Of a stretch of 64,000 bases of DNA, positions 47,924 through 59,696 are shown in pieces (the stretch's first letter is position 1; every line of letters begins with the position of its first letter). The translations under genes were made by a program, and so were the position numbers. A model generated the notes under the pieces. It did not search any database, was not told where the DNA came from, and saw nothing but the letters and a program-made list of their open reading frames with translations. Source of the DNA: Rotaria sordida (taxonomy: Eukaryota > Rotifera > Eurotatoria > Philodinida > Philodinidae); the NCBI GenBank assembly GCA_905250125.1, contig CAJNOL010000397.1:82892-146891 (forward strand), read 5' to 3'.

Positions 47924-49411
47924 GATGAATTAGATGTCTTCTTGATATTCTTTTTTTTTCTTTTTTAGTCTAAAATGGATTAAGAAAAAAAATTCCGATT
48001 AGTATATTTATTCAAAAAGAATCATTAAAAACGAAGACGTTAAAAAGAATACCCAGTTTGTATTTTTTTTCTCTTTGCATAGCTCAAATTGGTAAATAAA
48101 CAATTATTTCATTGGATACGATGGGGAAGGTTTGTTTCTAATGTTACTATATGAATACGCAAGAAAATTAAATTGAAATTAAAAATAAGTGAAGATTTTT
48201 ATTTCAAGAATATATTTTAATACTACATGAATATTATACAAATGCATTACTGAATTACTATGACACACCAACAATTGATTAACATCAATGGTGGAAAGAA
48301 CGAATCAGATTTACTTCATAGTTATTAATATTTTTAATATCAAATACAACAAGCAATCGCAGAGTACTCAAGATACTAACGATCTTGAAAAAAATACTTT
48401 ATCTTTTCTTTGCTGGGAAAATATAGAGATAAACTGTGTATTGGTACTTTGTTTGTGCTTGAAGAAGTTAATATTAACAGTACTTTTTTTTTTAATGAGA
48501 ATCAAAAATAAGATGCTTTTTGCGCACTGTGCTGATATTGACACAGTGTACGTGTGCAGCACTTTCTTTTTTGAAGCAGACTATGGGAAAGTGTAAAATG
48601 AAGAATTTGTAAAAATTATATATTAAAGAAAAATTCATCTGCTTTTTTTTCATTTAATAAAAAGTACCTATTAATAATAAAAAAGAAGCCAGAAGCATAA
48701 AAAAACACATTTTTTTTCTGATGTAATCAAAGAGAGATTAGGAGATAGAAAAAAAAACAACATCAGAATAAGTGAAATGAGTATTGTTTTTTGGTAAAAA
48801 AAAATGTATACGATCATCTGGAAAACAAAAGATTATTTTATTCAGGTAAGTGTGTTATGGACACTCTGCTCAGTAGCGAATGTAAGATTTCAATAGGTGC
48901 GACGTTCCAATGAAAAACTATTGATCTCTGTCAAAGATATGTATTGAATTTTCATTATAGGCAGTATCAGTTCGTTTTTTTGAGGTTTTGCTGTTGGGAA
49001 AAGCCAGAAAATGTTTTTTGGTAGAGAAGGCAATGCTCTCAATTTTTCTCTGTAAATCCAGCACTAATTCTACCTTTTTGAGCAAAATGTAAAACGCTAT
49101 GTATATTCAAAGCAATAGATGTTCTATAATTTTTGCTTCTATTTGGCACATTTGTCATTAGAAATACTGCTAGGAAAACATAGCAAAAGTAGAAATAAAC
49201 CATGCATTGCTACTTTGCTTCAAATTCGCGTCAAAAATTTCAGGAAGTTTCACACCTAGTTTTTTTTTCGCCAATGTCTGGCACCTTTTGTGTAAATGAA
49301 CAAATGAACGATCAAGATTTTAACTATTTATTGGCTACTGTCAAAAAAAAGTTAATGTACAGTTAAATAGTTTTAGTTGTATGTATGTAAACGAGATCAA
49401 GCAAATAGGAA

Positions 49412-49555
49412 GCTGCGGATTCGGATCCGATTCTACATTTTTAATTTTTTTTCCGATCCAGGTCCATGTTTTCTTGGACTCGGATCCGGCCGATCAAAAT
49501 TGTTGGAGTCGGACCTAATTAATTGGTATTTTGTGAATAGAATCCATGGGTAATG
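49412..49555. repeat. Dispersed GC-richer repeat, piece A
   Basis: Blocks GGACTCGGATCCGGCCGATC, AAAATTGTTGGAGTCGGACC and TTTTGTGAATAGAATCCATG correspond to diverged blocks at 54335-54410 in the same order. Confidence 0.65.
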
Positions 49556-50269
49556 TCTTGCAGGAATGATTTTTTTTCCTGTATTTTTTCGTTCCGTTTT
49601 CTGCTGAAGTTGGGAACGGGAATTTCTGTGAAGACTTCACGAATGGGAACGATATTAAAAATGAGCATTCCCAAAAAATTGTTTGTTTTTGTTATTTTCG
49701 TTTATGTATATACTCTTCGAATTTTACTCTTTCAAAAAAATGTCAAAGTCAATATGACGTTATATTGTTGAGAAATAAATTTTGATATTCTTCCAAAGAC
49801 TTTTGCATCACTTATTAATTAAAAAAGAAATAAAAAATACCGATCAACAGAAATTAGATAAGCTTATTCATTAGAATGTAATTCAATTATAATAATCATT
49901 ATTTGTTTTTGGTGACTATCATCTTGGAAAAAGAGTATTTTTCAGATTATCTCGCAATATAGCATTGTTATTACCGTCTCCTCTTTTGAATATTTTCGTT
50001 TTTTTATCAATATTATTGACTCTTAGCTTAATGTTGATTGATTTTGACGTATAAATAATAATTGATTTATTTTATTAAAATGCATCTCCAATAATAATTT
50101 TATTTTTAATTGAACCCCATCCCATTTAGTGCAAAGTGCGATACTCAAAGAAGCTAGTGTCGCGTAATGATAGTTTCTCTCAAACACAAAAAATTAAATA
50201 GTAACACGAACTCTGAAAGCATTACGCGAACGGAAAAGAGAAACCAAAAACTTATTCCCGCTGGACATT

Positions 50270-50345
50270 ATCATCGGTGTCCAACAATTTCTGGATCCGA
50301 TAGACTCTAATCCGGACCCGCAGGTTCCTAAGAAATGTTGCTATA
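50270..50345. repeat. Dispersed GC-richer repeat, piece B
   Basis: TCCAACAATTTCTGGATCCG followed by ATAGACTC and a GGACCCG-type block corresponds to 54413-54470, which in that copy directly follows the part matching piece A. Confidence 0.6.
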
Positions 50346-50841
50346 AAATACAATTCAATGGATAAATTAGTTCTTAGATTCGTCCAATAAACTCTCAAGA
50401 ACTCAGCATAGGAACACTCGGTCGTCTTAGATCTATATGGACCGTATGTATTTTTTCAAGTGGGGCAATTTTGTGCCTCTATAGATGTCGCTCATAATCG
50501 GTGCGCTGAACTCTTTATCATTTTTTTTTCAATAAATCCGTCCTCGTAAACGAAAAAGAAAAACTAATTTTTATTATTTTAAAAGGAAAATCATACTAAT
50601 CTTCTTCAAATTTTTCTTCTTTAAATATCTCAAAATTCATTGAACTAATTCAAGGTGCATTGTTGTATATATTTACTATTATTTTTGCGGTTGATGAGTC
50701 ATCTTTCATCTTTCTTCCTCGTGTGTCAACTAAGACATTGACCGACTAAGTTTTGTTCATTCAAAAAAACAAAATAAGAAAAAGAAAATTTCATCATTTG
50801 TTGTTTTGCTTGTCTAGATCATGTGATATAAAAAACTTTCA

Positions 50842-53800
50842 ATGGTAGCCAAAGGCACACGAGATCGACGATCATCACTGGCCAAGGTCACAACTACACC
50901 AACAACTACTCGACGAACACAAGTATCATCAACTAGTCAAGATAAAAAAGTATAATTAAATTTAATTTTGTTTTAAATATTTCAATGAAATCATTATAGA
51001 AAACTGCTAAACCAATTGGTATTTGTGGATTTTGTTTGGGTGATAATGAAAAAAATGCAAATGGTGTTCCAGAAGAAATGATACATTGTGCTGAATGTGG
51101 AAACTCAGGTACAATTTAACCGATTTTTTTCTTTTTTGTTTCATAATTTAAAACAAAACTTTATCATTTTAGGACATCCATCATGTTTACAATATTCTGA
51201 AAAATTAGTAAAAAAAATTCGAACAATTCATTGGCAATGTATCGATTGTAAACGATGTATTATTTGTAATAAAAGCGATGATTCAGTATGAAATCAAAAT
51301 TTTTCTATTGTTTTTCTTTTTTAAAGTCATTTTTTTTTGTTCTATTGTTTTAAGCTATTATTCTGTGATTTTTGTGATTCTGGTATACATCCACAATGTT
51401 GCAATCCACCATTAAATAACATTCCTAAAGGTGATTTTGCTTGTCATGCTTGTCATGATGAAATAATGTCATCACCAAATAAAAATCTTTCATCATCATC
51501 AACACGTTCTCGCCGTAGTAATATATCAAATGATGAAAATACATCAAAAATTATATCTTATCCTGTTGCTCAAGTTATTGATAATATGTCAAATTTTTTC
51601 ATACCAAATAAATCCAATCATAATGATATTCGACAACAATCTGTACAAAAAGCAATGAAATATTTACGTGAAAATAAAACATTAAAATCTTCAAATAGAA
51701 AATTACTTAAAAGACTTCATTCATCATCATCATCAAATATAATCAAAGAAAATGATCAATTATTAACTAAAACAAATTTAATTTCATCAAAATCACAACG
51801 TATACGAAAAAAACTTTTACAAGATGATGATTTATGTTCAAAGTATAAAAAACATTTTTTTTTAAATTTTTCGAATATATTAAATTGTTCATGGTTTTTT
51901 TGTTTGTTTTGTTTAGTCTTCAAACAAGTACTCCTTTATTAACACGTCAGTTATCAAATAAAAAATCCCTTACAATTGAACCATTAACTTTTCAAACAAT
52001 TTATCCAATTGAAGAATTAAATAAAACACCATCATTACGATCAACTAATAAACGAAAACATTCAACAAATTCTTTGTCACCAATTTCTATTAGATCATCA
52101 ATTGTAAGAAAACGTACGAAAACTGAATCTTCAATAAAAAAACAACATTCAAAAAACAATAGTAATAAACAAAATGAAAGTCTAACTGAAGATGATCAAT
52201 CAGGTGATGAGAAAACTATACAATCAATTGTTGTAAGACGAAAACTTAATTTAGATTTGTCAAGTAAGTTGAATTAAAAATAAAAATCAATTTTGCAGTA
52301 TTTAAATCTATTATGCATAAATATAATTTGAATATTAAAAATGTTATCAGAATACAAATCTTGATTTATTTTTGTCCAACTTATGTTCATTTCAAGTAGA
52401 TGTTACTGTCATTATCTTTACTTTTGAAAGTTTCAGATCTTAATGAGCAGAGCAAATGTTATCATAGACATGAGATTTCCAGATGTTGCTATGTAGAAGA
52501 ATATTGAGCTCGCAAGTGCGATAAATAGCTTCTCTGATCGTCCTTCCTTCCTCAGCTACAATTCGTGTGAAAGGTCTAATAGTTTTCCTTAGAGATACTA
52601 GACAATTGTTGGGTTGTATGTTTTTTCTTTAGTTGAAGCTATACAAGTAGAAGAAGGTTTCAGCTCGATCAGATGTACTATGACTAAGAAACAGGAGCGA
52701 TTCTTCACTTTTTTCTCAAACAATTTTTTTTTCACAGACAATAACATAATATATAAATTTATCGAAAATCGTTCATTTTTTCGGCTTTTATAGTTATATA
52801 TTAAGTCTAAAAATATGTCCAATAGATAGAGAATACAAGAAGGATTTCCTGAAATAAACAAGAATTTTTCTTGCTAGAAAAATAAAATGATTGAGAAACA
52901 AATTTATTTCTTATATCAATTGAAATAAGTGAAAATATCTGTAAGAAAATTTTCTCAAACAAGAGTTTCTTATTAAATTATTGTTTAGAATATAAAAATC
53001 CGCCTGCATTTATCAAAGATATACTTCCAGACAATATTCTTGAAAATGATATATATTTATTTCTTGAATCTCGTAAAGATTCTACAAAACTTATAACAGA
53101 TGTAAGTCTTATCAACAATATGTTGTTTGTTTGTTTGTCTTTTAATTATAAAATTCATTATATTTTATTTGTTTGAAGTGTTCTGATAAATTTAATCAAT
53201 CAAATGAATCTATGGAAGATGATGTAACAAAGACACGTTGGCCACCATATATTGTTTTTGGTCCAGATTTAATAAAAACTTGGTATTCATCATCATATCC
53301 TCAAGAATATGCACGTGTGCCATGTTTATATATATGTGAATTTTGTTTAAAATATATGAAATGTGAACAAGTTTATGATCGACATCGTGTAAGTTTATTT
53401 ATTCTTATATTTAATGATTTAATTTTAATTTTTAATTTTTTTGGTTTATAATAATAGAAAAAATGTACTGCTTTTTATCCACCAGCAAATGAAATCTATC
53501 ATAAAGATGATCTATCAGTTTTTGAAGTTGATGGAAATATAAATCGATTTTATTGTCAAAATTTATGTCTTCTTGCAAAATTATTTCTTGATCATAAAAC
53601 ACTTTATTATGATGTTGAACCATTTTTATTTTATGTTTTAACGAAAAATGATGCTAATGGTTGTCATTTTATTGGTTATTTTTCAAAAGAAAAACATTGC
53701 CCACAAAAATATAATTTATCATGTATAACAGTTTTACCAAATTGTCAACGTCGAGGTTATGGAAAATTTTTAATTGAATTAAGCTATTTACTTTCACAAA

Positions 53801-56800
53801 AAGAAGGACAAGTTGGTACACCTGAAAGACCATTATCAACACTTGGTGCACAAACATATGAATCATATTGGAAAATAAAAATTGTTGAACAATTACTTAT
53901 TTGTTATAATGAAAATAAAAAAAAATGTTTATTAAAAATGATTATGAGTGAAACAGGAATGGCTATTGATGATATTATTGAAACATTACAAAATTTAGGT
54001 GTTTTAACAATGAAATCAAATGGAAAGTAGGTTTGAAAAAAGAGAGAGAAAAAAGAAGGGGTTTTATAAAACACGATCTCAGCTGAATGTTGAAGTATAT
54101 GGGTCATAGTTTGGACCCTCATAGACACTTTAACAACACTCACGCTCCACGTCAATAGAGTCCACCGGGCTGGCTCTGATCGTCTAAGAAATGTATAGCG
54201 TGCGCTAGTCACTGAATACAAAAAATCGGGGAAAAAAGTATCTCGTATCTTCGGGACGAGTACTCAATTCCGATTGGTAAATTTAATGGAGAGTATCAAA
54301 GTATGGTCCCATCGAGTCCAAGAATTTTTGGACTCGGAACCGGATTCGATTGATCAAAACTTTGGATTTGAACCTGATTGATTACTCTTTTGTGTAAAGA
54401 GTCTATCGAGTCCAAAAATTTCTGGATCCGATCGACTCAACATTTTTAGACATGGACCCGATCGGGTTCGGATTCTAAAAACATTCAGTAAATCGGGTTC
54501 GAAAACTTTGGACCCGACAGGATCTAAGCATGACAAACATTGATATACGACCATAAACCTTATATCAATAACCTCTCATTATTTCTGAAGGATTAAGCGA
54601 ACGAATGGAGAAGAAATGTGTCCCAAAAATAGATAGAATAAAACAATCTCGTTTTAATAATCAAGAGCAGTCATATCGTGTTTTATCCTGCAGAAATTTT
54701 TTTAATATCTTTTATTTAAAATAATATTTTATAGACCTGTAATTACTGCTGATGTAACACAATTGGAAACAATATTAAAAAATGATAAAATAAAACATGC
54801 ACATTGGGTTTCAATTGATAGTGAATATCTACGTTTTACACCGGTACTTACACCACTTTTATTAATAAATGAAGAAAAAGCTGTTGAAAAAGAAGTTAAA
54901 GAAATTCAAATTGTATTTAAACAAATTGGTCGTGATGCTGCTGAGTAAATTTCGAAAGAATAAAAATAATTCAAAATTTCTAGATTTTGTTTACTGTTTT
55001 TTTTAGAGCGGCATTATTAGAAGCTGAATCAAATGATGGTTTGAATTCTACTGAAACTGTTCGTTATATACGAAGACGAAAAAATGGACATAAACGTCGT
55101 TCAATTATTGTCAAACGTCGAACACCAATTAATAATAAATCAAATAAAAATGAATCAATCATTACTAATGATGATAGTTGTACAATAGATACAATAATTA
55201 ATGATATTGATGAACATTCTCAAGAATATAAACCTCGTCGACAATTTTCAATAATAAATGAAACTACGAAAGAACAAGAACAAGAACAAGAACAAGAACA
55301 AGAACAAGAACAAGAACGAGAACCAGAACAAGAACAAAAACAAGAACAAGAACAAGGACGAGAACAAGAACAAAAACAAGAAGAAGATAAATCTATTCCT
55401 CTAATACCTTCACCGAAACTTATTTTAAAACATCCAACATTGAAACAATTAAAACTTGACCAATTTCTTAAACTTATTCAACCAGAAGGAAATTTATCAA
55501 CTAATGAAGAACCTAAAACAAACCATACATCTCATTCAAATTTGGAGAATAAAAATGAAAATAATGAAGAAATTCATTTACATTCAAGACGAATAACTCG
55601 AAATACTCGTTTAAATTCTACATCAAAACTTGACAATGATCTTGTTATTGTATCTAATGAAAATTCATCAGAAACTTTAAATAAACCTGATCGTAAGTAT
55701 TTCATACAACTATTTTTACTCAAAAATATCGATAGACGTTATCAATCAAACCAAATAAAAAAAAAACAATTTCATATATCGGGACAAAACTTTTTTCTGG
55801 CCGAGACCGAGACCAAATTTCTTTGACCGGAATCGGGACCAAATCTGTGTTCTGATCGGGACCGGAACCGGATTTTTTTTTCCTAACAGAAACCTGGACC
55901 AAACTTTTCTTCTGACCGAAGTCGGAACCAAAACGGCTGGTCCCGTACATGTTTAATGTGTATGTAAATAGAATTTAGTGGAAAATCTTGAATTGAATGA
56001 TATTTGCAGACTATTTGAATTGCCTATTAGGGTTTTTTATGAAAGTAATTTACTATTTTTGGTTTATGTTATTTGATAGGAAATACAAATCAATGAGATA
56101 ATTCAAATAAGAACTTTGATATCATCGTTCATTTTCTCTTAAGCATACATTAGTGACGATAGCTAACGGCACATGATCAGTATGACATCCAGTGCCTTAT
56201 TCAAGTTCTTTTTTTTTTCGGTTTGAGGGAGAGAACGAACACTGAGTGTACGGTGCAAAAAAGGCCAAGATTTCTGGAAGATAAAGATGATCTTCCTCTG
56301 TGCTAGATAAAACACAAATTGCTTGGTTATTCTATATGATGACTATAGTGACTCAAAAATTATTGAGTAAAATTTTTGATTATTTTAGTTAATCATCAAG
56401 ATTCATTAACAATACAAATAAATGAAGGTGATCTTTCATTTGCAACATCAAATGATAGTTCAACAACGACAAGTACTCTTAATTCATCTTCAACATTCAA
56501 TATGGATCGACCATTATCATTAAAGAAACGTGGTTTAACTTCATCAGATATTCAAGCTTTAATTGATAGTACAGTTTCACCATCTAAGGTTAATATTTAT
56601 TTTTCTATTAGGAAAAAAGATTTTCAATAAAAAAGATTTTATTTAGAATAAAACAGATCAATCAATTTTAACTTGTGAAACAAACTTAACAACAAAAAAA
56701 CAACCTGAAACTCTTTCATTATTATCAGATATTCTTGCTAGTCCACTTCTACAATCTCTAAATGGTACTGATGATGAAAGAAAAATTGAACATATTGAAT

Positions 56801-57342
56801 CTCAATTAAAAACAAGTACAGCTTCTATAGTTAATAATAATCAAGAAAAAGAAAAAATCGAACAAGATTTATCAAGAAAAAATTTATTTGAAACAACAAT
56901 TCAATCAATTGAACCCATAGATGATGAACAACCTCCTAGTTTAACATCTCCAACATCAATGATTATATCACAATCAAATCATTATAATTATTCAACACGA
57001 CCTAAACAACAAATTAATAATTTTAATCCATCAACTAATATGACATATAATTTTAGTGATACATCATATCCATATACAACATATCCACAAGTACCATCCT
57101 ATGATATGCAATCATATTATTATCCATCAACAATACCAATGGATTATACCCCTTATTATCCAACATCATCAACATCAGTTTATCCACCTTCAGGATCAAT
57201 TTATGGAAATACATCTGAACAACAATCATATTATTCATCAAATAATGTTAATACAATATCATATAGTGGTAATGGAACAACACCGTATACTTATCCAACA
57301 CCACAACCATCATCAACTGTACCAACAACTCAACGGCATTAA
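50842..57342 (+). CDS. KAT6: MYST-family histone acetyltransferase with double PHD finger (KAT6/MOZ-like)
   Basis: Twelve exons: 50842-50949, 51000-51108, 51173-51285, 51355-51842, 51917-52263, 52989-53101, 53179-53388, 53458-54026, 54735-54944, 55007-55692, 56389-56588 and 56647-57342, giving 1282 residues. Tandem PHD fingers (about 44-145) show [35 protein letters not shown] and ACHAC. The MYST domain has the C2HC finger CEFC..HRKKC, the acetyl-CoA loop QRRGYGKF, the catalytic Cys in NLSCITVLP and the Glu in [10 protein letters not shown]. The double PHD plus MYST order is that of MOZ/MORF (KAT6A/B), which acetylate H3. The tail has an acidic EQ-repeat region and a Ser/Tyr/Pro-rich end, like the KAT6 S/M-rich activation region. 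It is shorter than vertebrate KAT6 (about 2000) and lacks the N-terminal winged-helix part. Confidence 0.93.
54296..54535. repeat. Dispersed GC-richer repeat in KAT6 intron 8
   Basis: Several internal GGACTCGGA / GATCCGATCGACTC / GACCCGATCGGGTTCGGA-type motifs, many partly palindromic. It is related to 49412-49555 and 50270-50345. GC content is clearly above the surrounding DNA. Confidence 0.65.
55275..55386 (+). repeat. GAACAA hexanucleotide repeat coding for Gln-Glu
   Basis: About 18 imperfect GAACAA-type units inside KAT6 exon 10 encode an EQEQEQ tract with a few R, P, K and G replacements. Length variation is likely between individuals. Confidence 0.9.
55775..55945. repeat. Degenerate tandem repeat in KAT6 intron 10
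   Basis: About five diverged units of about 30-35 bp share GACCGGAATCGGGACCAAAT-type cores. Sequence is GC-richer than the intron around it. Confidence 0.7.
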
Positions 57343-58128
57343 ATTATAAACATATATATATATATATATATATAGTAACTAATTTAGTCAGATAGAATGA
57401 TTAATATGTGTAAATATATTTTCTTGTTCGTTTTTTTTTTCATCTCAAGAAATTGTTTATTTAATTGTCTTATTATCTTTTGTTTTTCTCCTCTAATATA
57501 TATATGAGAAGAAAACAATAAATAAGAGAAAAATATGAACATAGTGCTTTTTTTTTGTACTGTTTTTTTTACATCATGCTTAAATTGTTGTTCGTTTTTT
57601 TTTTTCTAAATTTCATTTTTTTTTCTTTATCATGTTATAACGAATAATTGATGATGTTGGTCGTAGCTTTCTTCTTTTTTTTTTGTCTAGCCCTTCCTTT
57701 TTTTTTCTTGAGTGTTTATGTATATAATTTTGTGTGTTTGTCATGTGAAAACAGTGTTTTGTTGTTTATTGTCTTCTGATGATACTGAAAAGGAATTATT
57801 GATGATGATACGACAGAATAATAGAATTTGGCATTAATATTCAAAGTTCTTCTTTTTAAATATCATGTTGAATTGTATCGATTCAAATATAATAAAATGA
57901 TTTTATCATATTATTGTATAAAATGTGATAGAGAAATAAATTCGAAATATGCATTCATATTGACAAACATTAATAAAAGTATTGAGAAAGAGAATACAAC
58001 TAAAATTAAATAAATGTAAATTTGTCATTTAAGAGAATTTTGATATTTCGGAATCTATTTTATCAGATATTATTGTAAGACGGATTGAAAATGTGTTAGA
58101 TTAAAATCTATAGATCTTCCTAATTAAA
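57343..58128. other. KAT6 3' flank; (TA)n tract, nothing else recognised
   Basis: A (TA)n run at about 57353-57374 follows the stop. T-rich sequence with AATAAA near 57518-57523 could supply the poly(A) signal. The frame at 57828-58013 is not recognisable. Confidence 0.45.
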
Positions 58129-58852
58129 CAGGGAGGTAACGGTGTGATTGCAAATAACATCAACAACAAATTTTATACGAAATGAAAGTACGTCGAGGAT
58201 GAGATTCATCAATAATGAATAGCAAGCATTAGAATAATTTTTTAGTGTTGAATTTAGGAAATCCTAAAAATTTTACGCCATATCAGCAGAGAAAAATTCG
58301 CTCCATGAGGCTGTTCAAATTAGATCTCATTTAAAATGATCAATATCAAAAAGTAATGGATACTTGATCTGGAGATATGTTGAAACAATAATAAAAAACG
58401 AAATTGAAAACAATGACTATCAGACATGGAACACAATTGTTTTGATGAAGAAACTCTAAAAAAAAACATGAAATATGTTTTGACAAATATGGAAATAAAC
58501 ATTGACCTATTTGAAATTATTATGTGTTCGTATCCGTTTCATCTTCCTGCTGTAAAAATGGTAATGGTTGTCACACTGATTATTGAGTATATTCACCAAG
58601 TCTGAAAAAATAAATATTACTTTTTGATATTCATCATTTTAAATGAGATCTAGTTTAAACTGCGTCATGAAAGGAATTTTTCTCTGCTGATATCGCATAA
58701 AGTTTTAAAGAGTTACTAAATTCGACACTGCAAAGCTATCCTAATACTTACTATTTAGTATTGGTGAATCTCATTTTTCGACACGCTCTTATTTGGTATA
58801 AAATTTGTTGTTGATGTTATTTGAAATCACAATGGTGCCCCCCCCCCCCCTG
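58129..58852. mobile_element. Foldback MITE related to the 26.8 kb element
   Basis: Arms 58129-58360 and about 58613-58852 are inverted copies, with blocks such as CAAATAACATCAACAACAAA, CAGCAGAGAAAAATTC and GATCTCATTTAAAATGAT. The outer ends read CAGGG. Its right arm shares ACTATTTAGTA, TTTCGACACG and TTGGTATAAA in the same order as the right arm of the 26774-27729 element, so both belong to one diverged family. The right end carries a run of 13 C (58838-58850). No TA flank is preserved. Confidence 0.8.
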
Positions 58853-58877
58853 GAAAAATATTTTAACACACTCTATA

Positions 58878-59281
58878 TATCAATAGTTCTTTCAGATCGA
58901 TGCTAGATTTTATCTAAGTTATTCAATAAAGGATCAACTTTCTTACAGAAAACAAATTCTACAAATGTCATGCATCTAAACATAGTAATTATCAAAAACG
59001 TATACCAACAACCAAACATAAGAGGCTCATGTAAAATGTTGTAAAATACTAGATTCAGCTTTTTGTTTTTGAAAATTTTCGTTTCTAGTTATTTCACAAT
59101 TATGTTCATAAGTTATATTTATGTATTATAGAAATCAGTCGAGAATATATATTGAACTACTCAATAAAGTTTTATTTAACGTCATTTCATTTATTAATTA
59201 TGAATCTGTTCTCAATTCTAAAATATAAACTAGGATAACTTAGATAAAATCTAATATTGATCTAAAAGAACTATCGATGTA
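58878..59281. mobile_element. Short MITE-like element with 45-bp terminal inverted repeats
   Basis: 58878-58926 and 59235-59281 are inverted copies, sharing TAGATTTTATCTAAGTTAT and ATAGTTCTTT versus their complements. About 310 bp lie between them with no open frame. It immediately follows the previous element. Confidence 0.65.
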
Positions 59282-59696
59282 CCAGTAAAATAATGATCTG
59301 TTCGAAAGTAATCATCAAATATCCTATATTATAACTATTGAAATTTTAGTTAAACCTATATCATTTTCTATGATAAATTTTCATCCTTCTCCAATGGTTT
59401 TATTTAAATGTATTTTAAATTCAAATTGTCAAGTTTTCTCATAAAATATAGAGAAAAAATATATTAGTTTAATTTTTTCGTGAGAAAATTTTCAATTATT
59501 CTAAACTCTAATATTTTCTATAGTATATTTTTTATTTTTGCGGTTCTACCTTCAATTTATTTTATTATATGATCCGTACATAATATTTCAGTTTTTTTTT
59601 TAAGTAGTTAATCTTTTTCTTCTACAATTTATTTATTATGAAATTAGCTAATAGATAATCAAACATAGCCAACTAAGACTACCAAAAGAAAAAGAA
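59282..59696. other. 3' flank of the gluconolactonase-like gene
   Basis: AT-rich, no gene or repeat seen. Confidence 0.4.

Larger units (their letters stand above)
47924..50841. other. Long intergenic region with dispersed GGATCC-type repeats
   Basis: No gene recognised in 2.9 kb. The frames at 48288-48596 (+) and 48368-48562 (-) overlap and are not coding-like. It contains two pieces (49412-49555 and 50270-50345) related to a repeat in the KAT6 intron at 54296-54535. Confidence 0.5.

Noticed and set aside
48288..48596. 102-residue frame on +
   Set aside because: No domain, hydrophobic/Lys-rich by composition, overlapped by a frame on the other strand.
57053..57349. Frames rich in His, Ile and Met on both strands
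   Set aside because: Shadows of the KAT6 last exon, which is Ser/Tyr/Pro-rich.
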